Positions 8,498-17,819 of a DNA stretch of 64,000 bases are shown piece by piece. Position 1 is the first letter of the stretch, and each line of letters begins with the position of its first letter. Origin of the DNA: Salmonella enterica subsp. enterica serovar Choleraesuis (GTDB taxonomy: Bacteria; Pseudomonadota; Gammaproteobacteria; Enterobacterales; Enterobacteriaceae); contig AP025685.1 of the NCBI GenBank assembly GCA_022846635.1, forward strand, positions 2,108,001 through 2,172,000. The letters run 5' to 3'. Position numbers and translations under genes: made by a program. The notes beneath the pieces were generated by a model. It saw nothing but the letters and a program-made list of their open reading frames with translations, was not told the DNA's origin and ran no database searches.

Positions 8498-9817
8498 ATG
8501 CAAAACTATTTCGACCGCATCGACCGTATCCGTTTTGAAGGCCCGGAAAGCGCTAATCCACTGGCGTTTCATCATTACAATCCCGATGAACTGGTACTCG
8601 GCAAACGCATGGAAGATCACCTGCGCTTCGCCGCCTGTTACTGGCATACCTTCTGCTGGAACGGTGCCGATATGTTTGGGATCGGCGCGTTCGATCGTCC
8701 ATGGCAGCAGCCGGGAGACGCGCTGGCACAGGCTAAACTCAAGGCTGACGTGGCGTTTGAGTTCTTCCACAAACTGAATGTTCCTTACTACTGCTTCCAC
8801 GACGTAGACGTATCACCGGAAGGCGCATCTCTGAAAGAGTACGCCGATAACTTTGCCCGCATGACCGACGTGCTGGCTGCGAAACAGGAAGAAAGTGGCG
8901 TCCGGCTGCTGTGGGGTACCGCGAACTGCTTCACCAACCCGCGCTACGGCGCAGGTGCCGCCACCAGTCCAAATCCAGAAGTCTTTGCCTGGGCGGCCAA
9001 TCAGGTCTGCCACGCCATGCAGGCTACCCATAAACTGGGCGGTGAAAACTACGTGCTGTGGGGCGGTCGCGAAGGTTATGAAACACTGCTCAATACCGAC
9101 CTGCGTCAGGAGCGTAAACAGCTGGGCCGCTTTATGCAGATGGTGGTTGAGCATAAACACAAGCTCGGCTTCCAGGGCACGCTGCTGATTGAGCCAAAAC
9201 CGCAGGAGCCAACTAAGCACCAGTATGATTATGACGTGGCGACCGTTTATGGCTTCCTGAAACAGTTTGGCCTCGAGAATGAAATTAAGGTCAACATTGA
9301 AGCGAACCACGCCACCCTCGCCGGCCACTCGTTCCATCACGAAATTGCTTCGGCAATCGCTCTGGGTATTTTTGGCTCGGTCGATGCCAACCGCGGCGAC
9401 CCCCAGCTGGGCTGGGATACCGATCAGTTCCCAAATAGCGTTGAGGAAAACGCGCTGGTGATGTATGAAATCCTCAAAGCAGGCGGTTTCACTACCGGCG
9501 GGCTGAACTACGATGCCAAAGTACGTCGCCAGAGCACCGATAAATACGATCTGTTCTACGGCCATATTGGCGCGATGGATACTATGGCTATCTCACTGAA
9601 AATTGCCGCCAAAATGATTGAAGATGGCGCACTGGCACAGCGCGTAGCCCAGCGTTATGAAGGCTGGAACAACGAAGTCGGCCAGCAGATTCTCAAAGGT
9701 GAGATGTCACTCTCACAGGTGGCAGAATGGGCCAACCAGCGCCAGCTGGCCCCGCAGCACAGCAGCGGCCACCAGGAACTGCTGGAAAATATGGTCAACC
9801 GCTACATCTATGGCTAA
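8498..9817 (+). CDS. xylA: Xylose isomerase
   Basis: The 439-residue product begins [16 protein letters not shown], like enterobacterial XylA, and is of normal length for group II xylose isomerases. It converts D-xylose to D-xylulose in the cytoplasm using two divalent metal ions. Visible conserved segments are [13 protein letters not shown] (catalytic His), [33 protein letters not shown] (metal ligands) and [23 protein letters not shown] before the ATG supports the start over the longer open frame from 8417. xylB follows after a 45-base gap that contains a hairpin. XylR encoded nearby is the expected activator. Confidence 0.96.
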   Translation: MQNYFDRIDRIRFEGPESANPLAFHHYNPDELVLGKRMEDHLRFAACYWHTFCWNGADMFGIGAFDRPWQQPGDALAQAKLKADVAFEFFHKLNVPYYCFHDVDVSPEGASLKEYADNFARMTDVLAAKQEESGVRLLWGTANCFTNPRYGAGAATSPNPEVFAWAANQVCHAMQATHKLGGENYVLWGGREGYETLLNTDLRQERKQLGRFMQMVVEHKHKLGFQGTLLIEPKPQEPTKHQYDYDVATVYGFLKQFGLENEIKVNIEANHATLAGHSFHHEIASAIALGIFGSVDANRGDPQLGWDTDQFPNSVEENALVMYEILKAGGFTTGGLNYDAKVRRQSTDKYDLFYGHIGAMDTMAISLKIAAKMIEDGALAQRVAQRYEGWNNEVGQQILKGEMSLSQVAEWANQRQLAPQHSSGHQELLENMVNRYIYG

Positions 9818-9823
9818 GGATCG

Positions 9824-9847
9824 CGCCCGCTTCGGCGGGCGTTTTAC
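9824..9847 (+). terminator. Intra-operon UUCG-capped hairpin between xylA and xylB
   Basis: CGCCCGC (9824-9830), TTCG, GCGGGCG (9835-9841) then TTTTAC: a 7-bp GC-only stem closed by the very stable C(UUCG)G tetraloop and followed by four T residues. It has the form of a weak terminator or an mRNA-stabilising 3' end that would lower xylB expression relative to xylA. The xylB ribosome site AAAGGA follows directly. Confidence 0.65.
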
Positions 9848-9862
9848 AAAAAGGACCGTACC

Positions 9863-11323
9863 ATGTATCTCGGTATCGATTTAGGCACCTCCGGCGTTAA
9901 GGCGCTGGTACTGGACGAAGATGGCGCGGTGGTGGCTACACACAGCGCTCCGCTGAGCGTCAATCGCCCCCATCCATTATGGTCGGAACAAGATCCCGAG
10001 GCCTGGTGGCAAGCCACCGAGCGGGCGATCGCCGGGCTGCGCGCCAACTGCTCGCTGGCCGGGGTTAAAGCGATTGGCTTAAGCGGGCAGATGCACGGAG
10101 CCACGCTGTTAGATGACAGACAGCAGGTGTTGCGCCCGGCTATTTTGTGGAACGATGGCCGCAGCGCCGCCCAGTGCATCGAGCTGGAGCGGCGGGTTCC
10201 TGACAGCCGCCAGATAACCGGCAACCTGATGATGCCTGGCTTTACCGCCCCTAAATTGCTGTGGCTGGCGGAAAATGAGCCGGAAGTTTTCTCCCGTATT
10301 TCCACCGTGCTGTTACCGAAGGATTACCTGCGCCTGCGGTTGTGCGGTGAGTGCGTGAGCGATATGTCCGACGCCGCCGGTACGCTGTGGCTGGACGTCG
10401 GCCAGCGTCGCTGGAGCGAGGCGTTGCTGGATGCTACGGGCTTAACCGAGCGACAGATGCCTGCGCTGTGCGAAGGTAATGCCATTACCGGGCAGCTACG
10501 GCCTGAGCTGGCGGCCGCCTGGGGCATGGATACCGTGCCTGTGGTCGGCGGCGGCGGTGATAACGCAGCCGGAGCGATTGGCGTCGGACTGTGGCGCACC
10601 GGCCAGGCGATGCTCTCACTGGGCACCTCAGGCGTCTACTTTGCTGTAAGCGATGGTTTTCGCAGCAACACGCAGCACGCGGTACACAGCTTCTGCCATG
10701 CGCTGCCGGATACCTGGCACCTGATGTCGGTAATGCTAAGCGCGGCATCGTGTCTGGACTGGGTGGCACAACTGACCGGAGCCGCCAGCGTGGCGCAGCT
10801 GCTTGATGAGGCGGAGCGCGAGACGCCAGCCAGGACACCAGTCGTATTCCTGCCCTATCTCAGCGGTGAACGCACGCCGCACAATGACGCCAATGCTTGT
10901 GGGATGTTCTGGGGGCTCCATCACGATCACCGGCGTAGCGATTTAGCCCGCGCCGTGCTGGAAGGCGTCGGCTTTGGTCTGGCAGACGGAATGGATGCTC
11001 TGCATGCTACCGGTCTGCGGCCTGATAGCGTGACGCTAATTGGCGGCGGTGCCCGCAGTGCTTACTGGCGTCAAATGCTGGCCGATATCACCGGCATGCC
11101 TTTGGATTACCGTCAGGGTGGCGAGGTAGGTCCGGCTTTAGGCGCGGCTCGACTGGCCAGACTGGCAATGCATCCTGGCGCTGATTTTGAAGCTTTGCTG
11201 CCGATGCCGGAGCGCGAACAACTGCACCCATGCGATCGGGCTCGCCACGAAGCTTATCAGGAACGCCGCGACGCATTCCGTTCGCTCTACCAGCGGGTTA
11301 ATTCGCTGCATCCTGTAGGCTAA
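9863..11323 (+). CDS. xylB: Xylulokinase
   Basis: A 486-residue FGGY-family kinase of usual length that phosphorylates D-xylulose to xylulose 5-phosphate, feeding the pentose phosphate pathway. It opens with MYLGIDLGTSGVKALVLD (phosphate-1 loop of the actin-like ATPase fold), carries GLSGQMHGATLLD, ILWNDGRS (substrate binding), GGGGDNAAGAIGVG, SLGTSGVYF and the adenosine-binding segment IGGGARSAYWRQMLADI. AAAGGA stands before the ATG. It is the second gene of the xylAB operon, and an intrinsic terminator follows 11 bases after the stop. Confidence 0.95.
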   Translation: MYLGIDLGTSGVKALVLDEDGAVVATHSAPLSVNRPHPLWSEQDPEAWWQATERAIAGLRANCSLAGVKAIGLSGQMHGATLLDDRQQVLRPAILWNDGRSAAQCIELERRVPDSRQITGNLMMPGFTAPKLLWLAENEPEVFSRISTVLLPKDYLRLRLCGECVSDMSDAAGTLWLDVGQRRWSEALLDATGLTERQMPALCEGNAITGQLRPELAAAWGMDTVPVVGGGGDNAAGAIGVGLWRTGQAMLSLGTSGVYFAVSDGFRSNTQHAVHSFCHALPDTWHLMSVMLSAASCLDWVAQLTGAASVAQLLDEAERETPARTPVVFLPYLSGERTPHNDANACGMFWGLHHDHRRSDLARAVLEGVGFGLADGMDALHATGLRPDSVTLIGGGARSAYWRQMLADITGMPLDYRQGGEVGPALGAARLARLAMHPGADFEALLPMPEREQLHPCDRARHEAYQERRDAFRSLYQRVNSLHPVG

Positions 11324-11334
11324 AACCATCATCA

Positions 11335-11369
11335 AACCGGCGACGCTTACGGGTGACGCCGGTTCTTTT
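11335..11369 (+). terminator. Intrinsic terminator of xylAB
   Basis: AACCGGCG (11335-11342) pairs with CGCCGGTT (11357-11364); CTTTTC follows. Its place just after the xylB stop fits the end of the operon. Confidence 0.75.
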
Positions 11370-11548
11370 CACTCCCCCTTTTCCCTGTACACATTCCGCG
11401 CTCCCTTATGTGATACCGCACTATTACTGACGGCAGAATATCGTGCGCGAATGGAAAATAAGATGAATAAAAAGAAATAGCGGGCAAGCATTTTCGCAGC
11501 GAGTGGCGACAGATCGATAATTCAGACGGGAAACGGACGGCAAGCAAT

Positions 11549-11583
11549 GACTGCGGCCCCGGTAGTAGAGTGGGACCGCAGTC
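11549..11583 (-). terminator. Possible terminator hairpin after the lactate-oxidase-like gene
   Basis: GACTGCGGCCCC (11549-11560) and GGGACCGCAGTC (11572-11583) form a 12-bp stem with one mismatch and an 11-base loop, a few bases after the stop of the minus-strand gene ending at 11592. There is no T run on the minus side, so it may protect the 3' end instead. Bases 11370-11548 show no gene. Confidence 0.45.
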
Positions 11584-11591
11584 AGGCTCAA

Positions 11592-12692
11592 TTAATCTAT
11601 CAATCGGGTATTTTTAACCTCGCTGATGGTTCGCGTCCCGGCCAGTTGCATGGTAATCAGCAACTCTTTATTTAGGTGCTCAATAACCGAAGTGACACCC
11701 TGTGCGCCACCGAGATTTAACCCGTAGACAATAGGTCGTCCGAGAGCCACGGCATCAGCGCCGCAGGCCAGCGCTTTAAAGACATGTTCACCGCGACGCA
11801 CGCCAGAATCAAAAAAGAGAGGGACTCGTTTGGCTACCGCTACGGCAATATCAGATAGCACCTCAAATGAACCTGGCGCACCGTCCAATTGTCGGCCTCC
11901 ATGGTTAGAGACCCAGATACCGTCCGCTCCGGCAGAAATCGCGGTAGCAGCGTCCTCAGCACACTGTACCCCTTTCACAATCACCGGCAGATGGGTGTAG
12001 GCTTTTATCCAGGCAATATCCGCTGGTTCCAGCGCCTGTTTTGCAGCGGCGTAAATTTCGGCAATCCCCTTGCCGGCACCATCACCGCTGGCGGTTTTGC
12101 TGCTATAGGCTGCCAGGTTTTGCATCGGTAGCGGAAACTGGAAGTTATTCACCACGTCTTCTTCCCGATAACCGCCCTGGGTAGAGTCAGCGGTTAAAAT
12201 GATGGCTTTAACTCCAGCTTTAACCGCTTCATCAAGAATGAATTTATTAAATCCCTCATCCTTGCTCATATACAGCTGGAAAAACATCGGCACATTGGGC
12301 GCTGCCGCCCGGGTGTCGGCAATGGTGGTACTGGCATAAGTACTGACAGCAGCGATAGAACCCGCGGCATACATCCCTTGCGCAGAAGCCATCTCTCCAC
12401 GAGTATGGGCCAGCCCCTGTGCGGCTACCGGCGCCTGGATAATCGGGGTCGAAAGTTTAATACCCAGCACTTCGGTTGCCAGCGACGGCTGGGAAATGCC
12501 CTGTAGCACTCGGGGTACGATTTTTTTGCGATTAAATGACAGCGTATTTTGTTTTAACGTGAATTCATCTTCTGAACCGCCGCGAATGTAGCCAAACGCC
12601 CCTTTCTCCATCCGCGGTCTGACCGCCTGTTCCAGCGAAGCAAGGTTAACGATATCAATAGCTTTTTCTTCATTACTTGCGATGTAATTCAT
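11592..12692 (-). CDS. FMN-dependent alpha-hydroxy-acid oxidase, L-lactate-oxidase-like
   Basis: This 366-residue protein folds as a TIM-barrel FMN enzyme of the glycolate/lactate oxidase family. It resembles Aerococcus-type L-lactate oxidase more than E. coli LldD: PIIQAPVAAQGLAH, the MFFQLYMSKD segment, IILTADST, VIVKGVQ (FMN-binding Lys240) and GIWVSNHGGRQLDGAPGS with catalytic His264 and Arg267, then FDSGVRRGEHVFKALA. It should oxidise L-lactate or a similar 2-hydroxy acid in the cytoplasm, passing electrons to oxygen or another acceptor; the choice cannot be read. GGAG stands before the ATG at 12692. Two palindromes lie in the upstream region, one with the GntR/FadR operator form used by lactate regulators. 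Confidence 0.85.
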   Translation of the reverse strand: MNYIASNEEKAIDIVNLASLEQAVRPRMEKGAFGYIRGGSEDEFTLKQNTLSFNRKKIVPRVLQGISQPSLATEVLGIKLSTPIIQAPVAAQGLAHTRGEMASAQGMYAAGSIAAVSTYASTTIADTRAAAPNVPMFFQLYMSKDEGFNKFILDEAVKAGVKAIILTADSTQGGYREEDVVNNFQFPLPMQNLAAYSSKTASGDGAGKGIAEIYAAAKQALEPADIAWIKAYTHLPVIVKGVQCAEDAATAISAGADGIWVSNHGGRQLDGAPGSFEVLSDIAVAVAKRVPLFFDSGVRRGEHVFKALACGADAVALGRPIVYGLNLGGAQGVTSVIEHLNKELLITMQLAGTRTISEVKNTRLID

Positions 12693-12713
12693 AACGTCTC
12701 CGGTCTCTGTATC

Positions 12714-12730
12714 GAATACTCCGAGTATTC
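12714..12730. promoter_or_regulatory. 17-bp perfect palindrome upstream of the lactate-oxidase-like gene
   Basis: GAATACTC and GAGTATTC around one central base, 22 bases before the start codon. The single-base centre suits a protein operator better than an RNA hairpin. The protein that would bind is unknown. Confidence 0.45.
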
Positions 12731-12756
12731 ATCCGTTATTTTCAGAACCCACAAAT

Positions 12757-12771
12757 ATTTGTCATACAAAT
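12757..12771. promoter_or_regulatory. Candidate GntR/FadR-type operator
   Basis: ATTTGTCATACAAAT is a perfect inverted repeat that contains TTGTCATACAA, matching the FadR-subfamily consensus TNGTNNNACNA. It lies 65 bases before the lactate-oxidase-like start. Lactate regulators such as LldR belong to this subfamily, so a lactate-responsive repressor is a reasonable inference, though none is encoded next to it. From here to 13072 no convincing gene is seen. Confidence 0.5.
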
Positions 12772-13072
12772 TGTTATAAGACCGTAAGGCGTTTCATTAC
12801 CGGGGTAAATGACAGCTGCCGGTTCTCATCACTTTGTTGAATGGTTATTGAGGTTTGCTGCAAGGCTGGCACTGAAATATGCGGGCTGCCGAATTGCAGG
12901 CACCACGAAAGATATGAGAGGCAATTCTGCGCTAAAAATATTGCCACTATCTGATAATCTCTCAGTTAAACAAGGATTTTTGTATTCCCAGGGCATATGC
13001 ATTCATCATCGTCATTTGCAGAAGATAAGCCGCCGGATGCGGTCTCTGTCCGATTGAGTAAGGGCGTGGAAC

Positions 13073-13816
13073 ATGTCACCTGAGTTAATTCTGTGTCTGT
13101 TAACTGGAGCCGCCGCTGGCGGTTTTATTAACGGATTGGCTGGATTTGGAACTGCGCTCCTGGCGCTCGGGATCTGGCTACAAGTCATGCCGCCCTGGCA
13201 GGCCGTAGCGATTATAGCCGCTATGTCAGTGGCCAGTGGCCTGCAATGCCTGTGGCTGATCCGCCGCGATCTGTCCCACGGCGTTCACCACCTGCCGCGC
13301 TTCCTGATTCCGGCACTGATTGGGCTGCCGCTGGGTACAGCTCTGCTGAGTTATATAAGCGCCAGTAGCCTGAAGCTATTAGTTGCGGCGTTTATGCTGT
13401 TGTATGGCGCTTTCTTTGCGTTCCGCCGCTCTTTGCCGCGGTTGAACCGATCGCTGCCGCTGGGCAATGTTATCGTAGGATTTACCGCCGGAGTTCTCGG
13501 TGGGGCTGCGTCGCTGTCTGGAGTTCTGCCAACGATGTGGTGCGCTATGCTTCCATGGTCAAAAAATGAGACCAGCGCCGTATTGCGGTCTTTTAACGTA
13601 GTGATTCTGACGATTGCCGTCGCGCTATTTGCCGCTCGCGGCTACTACACTCGGGAAACCTTGATCCTTGCGGCCTGCGCCCTGCCGGTGACCCTGATTT
13701 TCTCGCAAATTGGAATTGCGGTATTCCAACGTTTGGATAATAGCCAATTTCGCCGACTGTTGATCTGGTTGCTATTCGCCTGCGGAGCCGTGCTAATGGC
13801 GCGCGAACTACTGTAA
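13073..13816 (+). CDS. TauE/SafE-family membrane permease
   Basis: A 247-residue integral membrane protein with about eight hydrophobic segments in two related halves. The first half starts GAAAGGFINGLAGFGTALLALG, and the second has VIVGFTAGVLGGAASLSG, the duplicated glycine-rich motif of the TauE/SafE (DUF81) family. Members are thought to export or import sulfur- or carbon-containing organic anions; the substrate is unknown here. AGGG upstream supports the ATG at 13073. It stands alone between the divergent lactate-oxidase-like gene and a small VF530-type gene. Confidence 0.82.
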   Translation: MSPELILCLLTGAAAGGFINGLAGFGTALLALGIWLQVMPPWQAVAIIAAMSVASGLQCLWLIRRDLSHGVHHLPRFLIPALIGLPLGTALLSYISASSLKLLVAAFMLLYGAFFAFRRSLPRLNRSLPLGNVIVGFTAGVLGGAASLSGVLPTMWCAMLPWSKNETSAVLRSFNVVILTIAVALFAARGYYTRETLILAACALPVTLIFSQIGIAVFQRLDNSQFRRLLIWLLFACGAVLMARELL

Positions 13817-14019
13817 CAGGCTTCAACCCAGGACTGGCAATGGCTAAATTAAAGAGTGATGGCGCGTAAAGCCCGCAAATAATGAGTCCGCCGCCGCACC
13901 ATGTCTCGTGAATAGTGCCTATAGCGAAACGATATAATTTGTTTAACCCGCGCCAGCCTATTTTAAGTCACAAAGTTATTAGTTACTCTGGCGCGCATTC
14001 AAGACTGGAAACCGATTTT

Positions 14020-14307
14020 ATGACCGCACACAATTCGAAAGATCCCCTGCACGGCGTCACGCTGGAGATGCAAGTCAACGCTCTGGTGGCGCGCTACGGC
14101 TGGGCTAAGCTGGGTCAGCTTGTCAATATCAACTGCTTTAAAAACGACCCGAGCGTGAAATCCAGCCTGAAGTTTTTACGCCGCACCCCGTGGGCGCGGG
14201 CCGAAGTGGAAGCTTTATACCTGGACTCACTGGAAGACCAGGGTAACGACAGCAGCGATGAACCGGATTTTAATCCCTGGGGCCGCGGCCGTTCAGATAA
14301 CGAGTAA
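14020..14307 (+). CDS. VF530-family (DUF2132) small protein
   Basis: The ATG at 14020 ([20 protein letters not shown]) is preferred over an upstream open frame from 13915 because the family begins near this point. The 95-residue product shows the VF530 pattern: [43 protein letters not shown] and VEALYL. The founding member is a small alpha-helical Vibrio protein proposed to bind DNA; function is not established. The tail after residue 72 is acidic and probably disordered. It seems to be a single gene. Confidence 0.8.
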   Translation: MTAHNSKDPLHGVTLEMQVNALVARYGWAKLGQLVNINCFKNDPSVKSSLKFLRRTPWARAEVEALYLDSLEDQGNDSSDEPDFNPWGRGRSDNE

Positions 14308-14418
14308 TGTTTGCCGCACTATCGGCCTGAGTTGCTCTGTCGTTCAATAGATTGCGCTACGTTAATAATATCTGGCACTCCCGCCAGACTTTAAGTAGCG
14401 CATCGCCGCAAATATCCT

Positions 14419-17400
14419 TCAGCCCGCGGGGGCATCAATAAGCTCAGCCGCATCAGATACCCATAAACTTTCATCGCAACGATACTGGCTCAGAGCCTCA
14501 CGCCTTGCGTCCGTCCAGCCGTGCTGATGAGCCAGCGCCTGCAACAACCCCAGCCCCATACGCCGCAGCCCGCTAGTTTGTGACTCTCGTAATTTGGCCT
14601 CAAGGTTATCAAACTCCTGCGCCTGACGACCCGCCACCACCTTCTCCCAAATGGTAAGCGCTATATCAACCCCCCCCGGATGTAATACCTCTGCGTGCTG
14701 CATGTGCAGAATGAATGCCAGCATACGGGCCGGGGTTTGTGTCACAATCGTCAGACGCAGCGCCTCGGGAAGTTGCCATTTTCTGACCAGCAACGCTTCG
14801 GCCAGGCCGTGAGCAAGTGGCAGCACGGCGGCGCTATCAAACAGGATATGCTGCTGGCAGGCATCGACAATTTCCACCAGCGATTTGGCGCGGCTGGTTT
14901 GTGCAAACGTTAGCGCCAGTTTGACGTTATCAATACCGGCATAGCCATTGAGCAGCGCTTCAGCCGCCAGCCGCGCAATACCTGGCTCTCCTGAGTCCAG
15001 CAAGTCGCTCAATGCGGTAAACAGCGGTGCTGTTCCCGGCCCGATAGGCTGTGACACCAGGCGTTCCAGAGTTTCGCGCCGCACCTGCGCATCCGGATGC
15101 TGGAGTAATGTCGCCATGAGCTGGCACAACTGCTGACGCCGGGGTTCTGCGAGTCCATCCGCCGGGAGGCGAATCACGGCGCAAGCCAGCGCCATCCGCT
15201 CATCGCGCGCCGCTGCATTAAACAGCTCCCAGGCCTGCGGGCGATCGCGATGGCACCACATCGCCCTCAGCAAGGCGATACGAGCATCCGGATGAAGCTG
15301 CGTATCCGTAGCAAAAGTTTGCAGTGTGGACCAGGCGCTATCGCCGCTAAGTTCACCGGTGATACGAATTATCTCTTTCACTACCGTGACTTTATCGCGC
15401 GGTACCTGGGCTAACAGTGCCAATGCGGCTTCAGATGGCATTTCCAACAGAGCACGACGCAAAGCATATATCGCTATCGTCACCCGCTCATCCGTTAACG
15501 CTCCGGTAAGGACAGAGACTCCACGCCCGGCGTCGGCCACACCCAGCGCCACTAGCGCTTTATCCCGCAGCCCGGTATCTTTGGCATCCGGCTGCAGCCG
15601 CGCCAGATCTGCCAGCAGATCCACGCCTGCCGAGGGAAATGCGCTCAGGCGGTTAATTATTCGCGACTGTTCCCAGGCGCTGCGAGCGTCGGCAGTAAGC
15701 TGTTGATGCAAAGCGCTGGCGTAAATCTCTTGCTGCCGTGCGGTCCAGCGCCAGAATTGGCCATCGAATTGTGCCAGCTGCGGCCTGTCGTTCGCGAAAC
15801 GGCCCGCATAAGTAGCTGGATGCAAAAAGGCGGTTAACAGGCTCTGCCGCTGGCGGTGCAGATGTTGTGCCACCGCATCAACCATGATCCAGCTGGGATC
15901 TTGCTTTAAAAGCCGGGGAATTAGCGCAGCGGCCTCGGCATAAAACCCGGTACGCAGCAGCCCTTCCAGTCCGGAACGCGCCACCTGGCCGCGCGAGTCT
16001 GCCGTCAGCTCTATCATCAGGCTGGCAAACTCCGGGACGGCCTTTGCGCGTTTGCCAAAGCAAAAAATCAATCCAAGAGCAGCAGATGGATAATCGCGGG
16101 CAACCCAGGTTTTCAGTAGCGGTAATAGGCGCGGTGCCAGACGTATCATCTGGGCCTCGGTTATTTGTATACCCTGATGCCAGGCATTAAGCCGCCCCAT
16201 TCGCTCAACCAGCGGCGGCAGTTCGCTAATCACGAAATCGGGTTGCGTGGCCATCATGCCAAGAACCAGGCGTGCCGCCGCATCCATCGTTGGAAACGAG
16301 ACGTCACGAGCGTTAAGCGCAGCGCCAACAATAGACCTGATTTTGACAAAATGTTCAGGTCTCCTGCGGGCCGCAGGCAGGCTGGCCAGCGCTTCGATCA
16401 TCGCCAGCCTCACCGGATCCTGTTCATGCTCGCGCTTAACGCATAAATCCAGCGCCGCGTCTGGCCCGTTCATATCATAACGAGCACTTTGTATAAGGGC
16501 CCGCAGAGCGGCAGCCCTGAGTTCGCTTTCCGGCTGATTCAGATATGGCGCGGCAAGCTCAAGGCCCTCACTGAATGGCAGCGCGGCCAGATACGGGAGT
16601 CTGGCTACGGGTTGTGATTGCAGCAGCGGTGCGCTAAAGGCATGTCGAGCCTCAGCTACTCTTTCCTTTTTGGCAAGCGCAGTAACATAGCGCAGCGGCA
16701 GTACCCCCGCCTCGGTACGCAGAGCCAGCGCCCGATGCCGGTATATCGCGCTACGCTGGGCTGGCCGCAGTTTTGGGAACAGATTTATCAGGTGGGGCAG
16801 CGCGTTTTTCTCTACCAGCGCACACAGGGTTGGCTCACTTAGCCGTTTAAGTGCGCTAACCGGCCAGGCGATGGATAACGGCGTGATATGGGCTGCAATG
16901 ATTTCCCCTATTGTCTCCGGAAACATGCGGGCGTAAGGCTCAGGCTGAAGCCATTGGGCCGGGAGTTTAGCGATTGCCTGCCTCAGAAGCTGTAAACCGA
17001 GAGCTGGCGCCGCTCGATGCAAACGGTTTAAAACGGTTTTCACCGCCCGCTGAGTCTCCCGTCCTGGCTGTCCTGGGTTCTCCAGAGCCGTTTGCATCAC
17101 TGCCTGTACTCTGGACGGAAAGCGTAAAGCCAGCCGCCCCCAATGCACATCGCTCAGCCTGGTCTCCTGCAGATTATCAAGCTGTTCGATAACCAATGTT
17201 TCAGAGGCAAAGCAGAGCACATCCAGCCGTTCCTGCCCTTCAGCCTGGCGGTATAGCTGGTCCACGATGTCACTTCGTCGGGCATTCAGCAGTAGCTGAA
17301 GCATGTGCAAACGCCGTGGTCGGGAAAGCGTGGGATACCGGGCAACCAGCAAATCCCCCGGCAAAAGTCTGACCGCCAGTTTTAAAACGCAGGTTGCAAA

Positions 17401-17658
17401 GAAACGGGAAGGATCGGCCAGCAGCCGGTCAATCAGTACCCTGTCGTGCGAACCATACAGTGACATAGCCGCCAGGGTGCGTTGGTAATGAACCGGCGAT
17501 AAGGACAGCCCGTTAAGTATTTGCGCTAATCCGTCATTGGCCAGCGACATTCGCCCCAGCTCCACCATAAATTGCCAGCGCAGGTCATGATCCATTGTTT
17601 CGGCTTTATCCAGCAGCTGAGTCAGGGTTTTCGGTGGGGTGAGATTACGCAGTGGCAT
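14419..17658 (-). CDS. Large HEAT-like helical-repeat protein of unknown function
   Basis: A 1079-residue protein with no signal peptide or membrane segment. It is almost entirely paired helices of 30-40 residues with recurring leucine, alanine and arginine patterns such as LRAAALRALIQSARYD, VRRETLERLVSQP and IARLAAEALLNGYAG, which is typical of HEAT or ARM solenoids. No catalytic motif was seen. Such solenoids are usually scaffolds that bind proteins or nucleic acids. It stands alone, convergent with the VF530-type gene and followed upstream by the aminotransferase gene on the same strand. I do not recognise a named family, and the ATG at 17658 is the likeliest start. Confidence 0.7.
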   Translation of the reverse strand: MPLRNLTPPKTLTQLLDKAETMDHDLRWQFMVELGRMSLANDGLAQILNGLSLSPVHYQRTLAAMSLYGSHDRVLIDRLLADPSRFFATCVLKLAVRLLPGDLLVARYPTLSRPRRLHMLQLLLNARRSDIVDQLYRQAEGQERLDVLCFASETLVIEQLDNLQETRLSDVHWGRLALRFPSRVQAVMQTALENPGQPGRETQRAVKTVLNRLHRAAPALGLQLLRQAIAKLPAQWLQPEPYARMFPETIGEIIAAHITPLSIAWPVSALKRLSEPTLCALVEKNALPHLINLFPKLRPAQRSAIYRHRALALRTEAGVLPLRYVTALAKKERVAEARHAFSAPLLQSQPVARLPYLAALPFSEGLELAAPYLNQPESELRAAALRALIQSARYDMNGPDAALDLCVKREHEQDPVRLAMIEALASLPAARRRPEHFVKIRSIVGAALNARDVSFPTMDAAARLVLGMMATQPDFVISELPPLVERMGRLNAWHQGIQITEAQMIRLAPRLLPLLKTWVARDYPSAALGLIFCFGKRAKAVPEFASLMIELTADSRGQVARSGLEGLLRTGFYAEAAALIPRLLKQDPSWIMVDAVAQHLHRQRQSLLTAFLHPATYAGRFANDRPQLAQFDGQFWRWTARQQEIYASALHQQLTADARSAWEQSRIINRLSAFPSAGVDLLADLARLQPDAKDTGLRDKALVALGVADAGRGVSVLTGALTDERVTIAIYALRRALLEMPSEAALALLAQVPRDKVTVVKEIIRITGELSGDSAWSTLQTFATDTQLHPDARIALLRAMWCHRDRPQAWELFNAAARDERMALACAVIRLPADGLAEPRRQQLCQLMATLLQHPDAQVRRETLERLVSQPIGPGTAPLFTALSDLLDSGEPGIARLAAEALLNGYAGIDNVKLALTFAQTSRAKSLVEIVDACQQHILFDSAAVLPLAHGLAEALLVRKWQLPEALRLTIVTQTPARMLAFILHMQHAEVLHPGGVDIALTIWEKVVAGRQAQEFDNLEAKLRESQTSGLRRMGLGLLQALAHQHGWTDARREALSQYRCDESLWVSDAAELIDAPAG

Positions 17659-17784
17659 GCACAGATTCCGGCAAGAGAGTGATTAGTGACTATTTTTCCA
17701 AATCCGGGGCGGGATGAATAGCGTGGAGGGGATTTATCTGGCAATGAGCCCGGCGTTTGCCGGTTAAAGCATCGAATTGCGCCG

Positions 17785-17806
17785 ATGCCGGGCAAAGGCC
17801 CGGCAT
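17785..17806 (-). terminator. Hairpin after the D-amino-acid aminotransferase gene
   Basis: ATGCCGGGC and GCCCGGCAT form a perfect 9-bp stem with a 4-base AAAG loop, 14 bases after the stop at 17820. No T run follows on the minus strand, so it may be only an mRNA 3' stabiliser. Confidence 0.4.
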
Positions 17807-17819
17807 AGAGTGGTAGCCG

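Noticed and set aside
8813..9565. 250-codon open frame on minus, antisense to xylA
   Set aside because: It lies wholly inside a certain xylA and has no ribosome site or recognisable motif.
12809..13057. 82-codon frame upstream of the TauE/SafE gene
   Set aside because: No ribosome site, no family pattern, and a composition unlike nearby genes.
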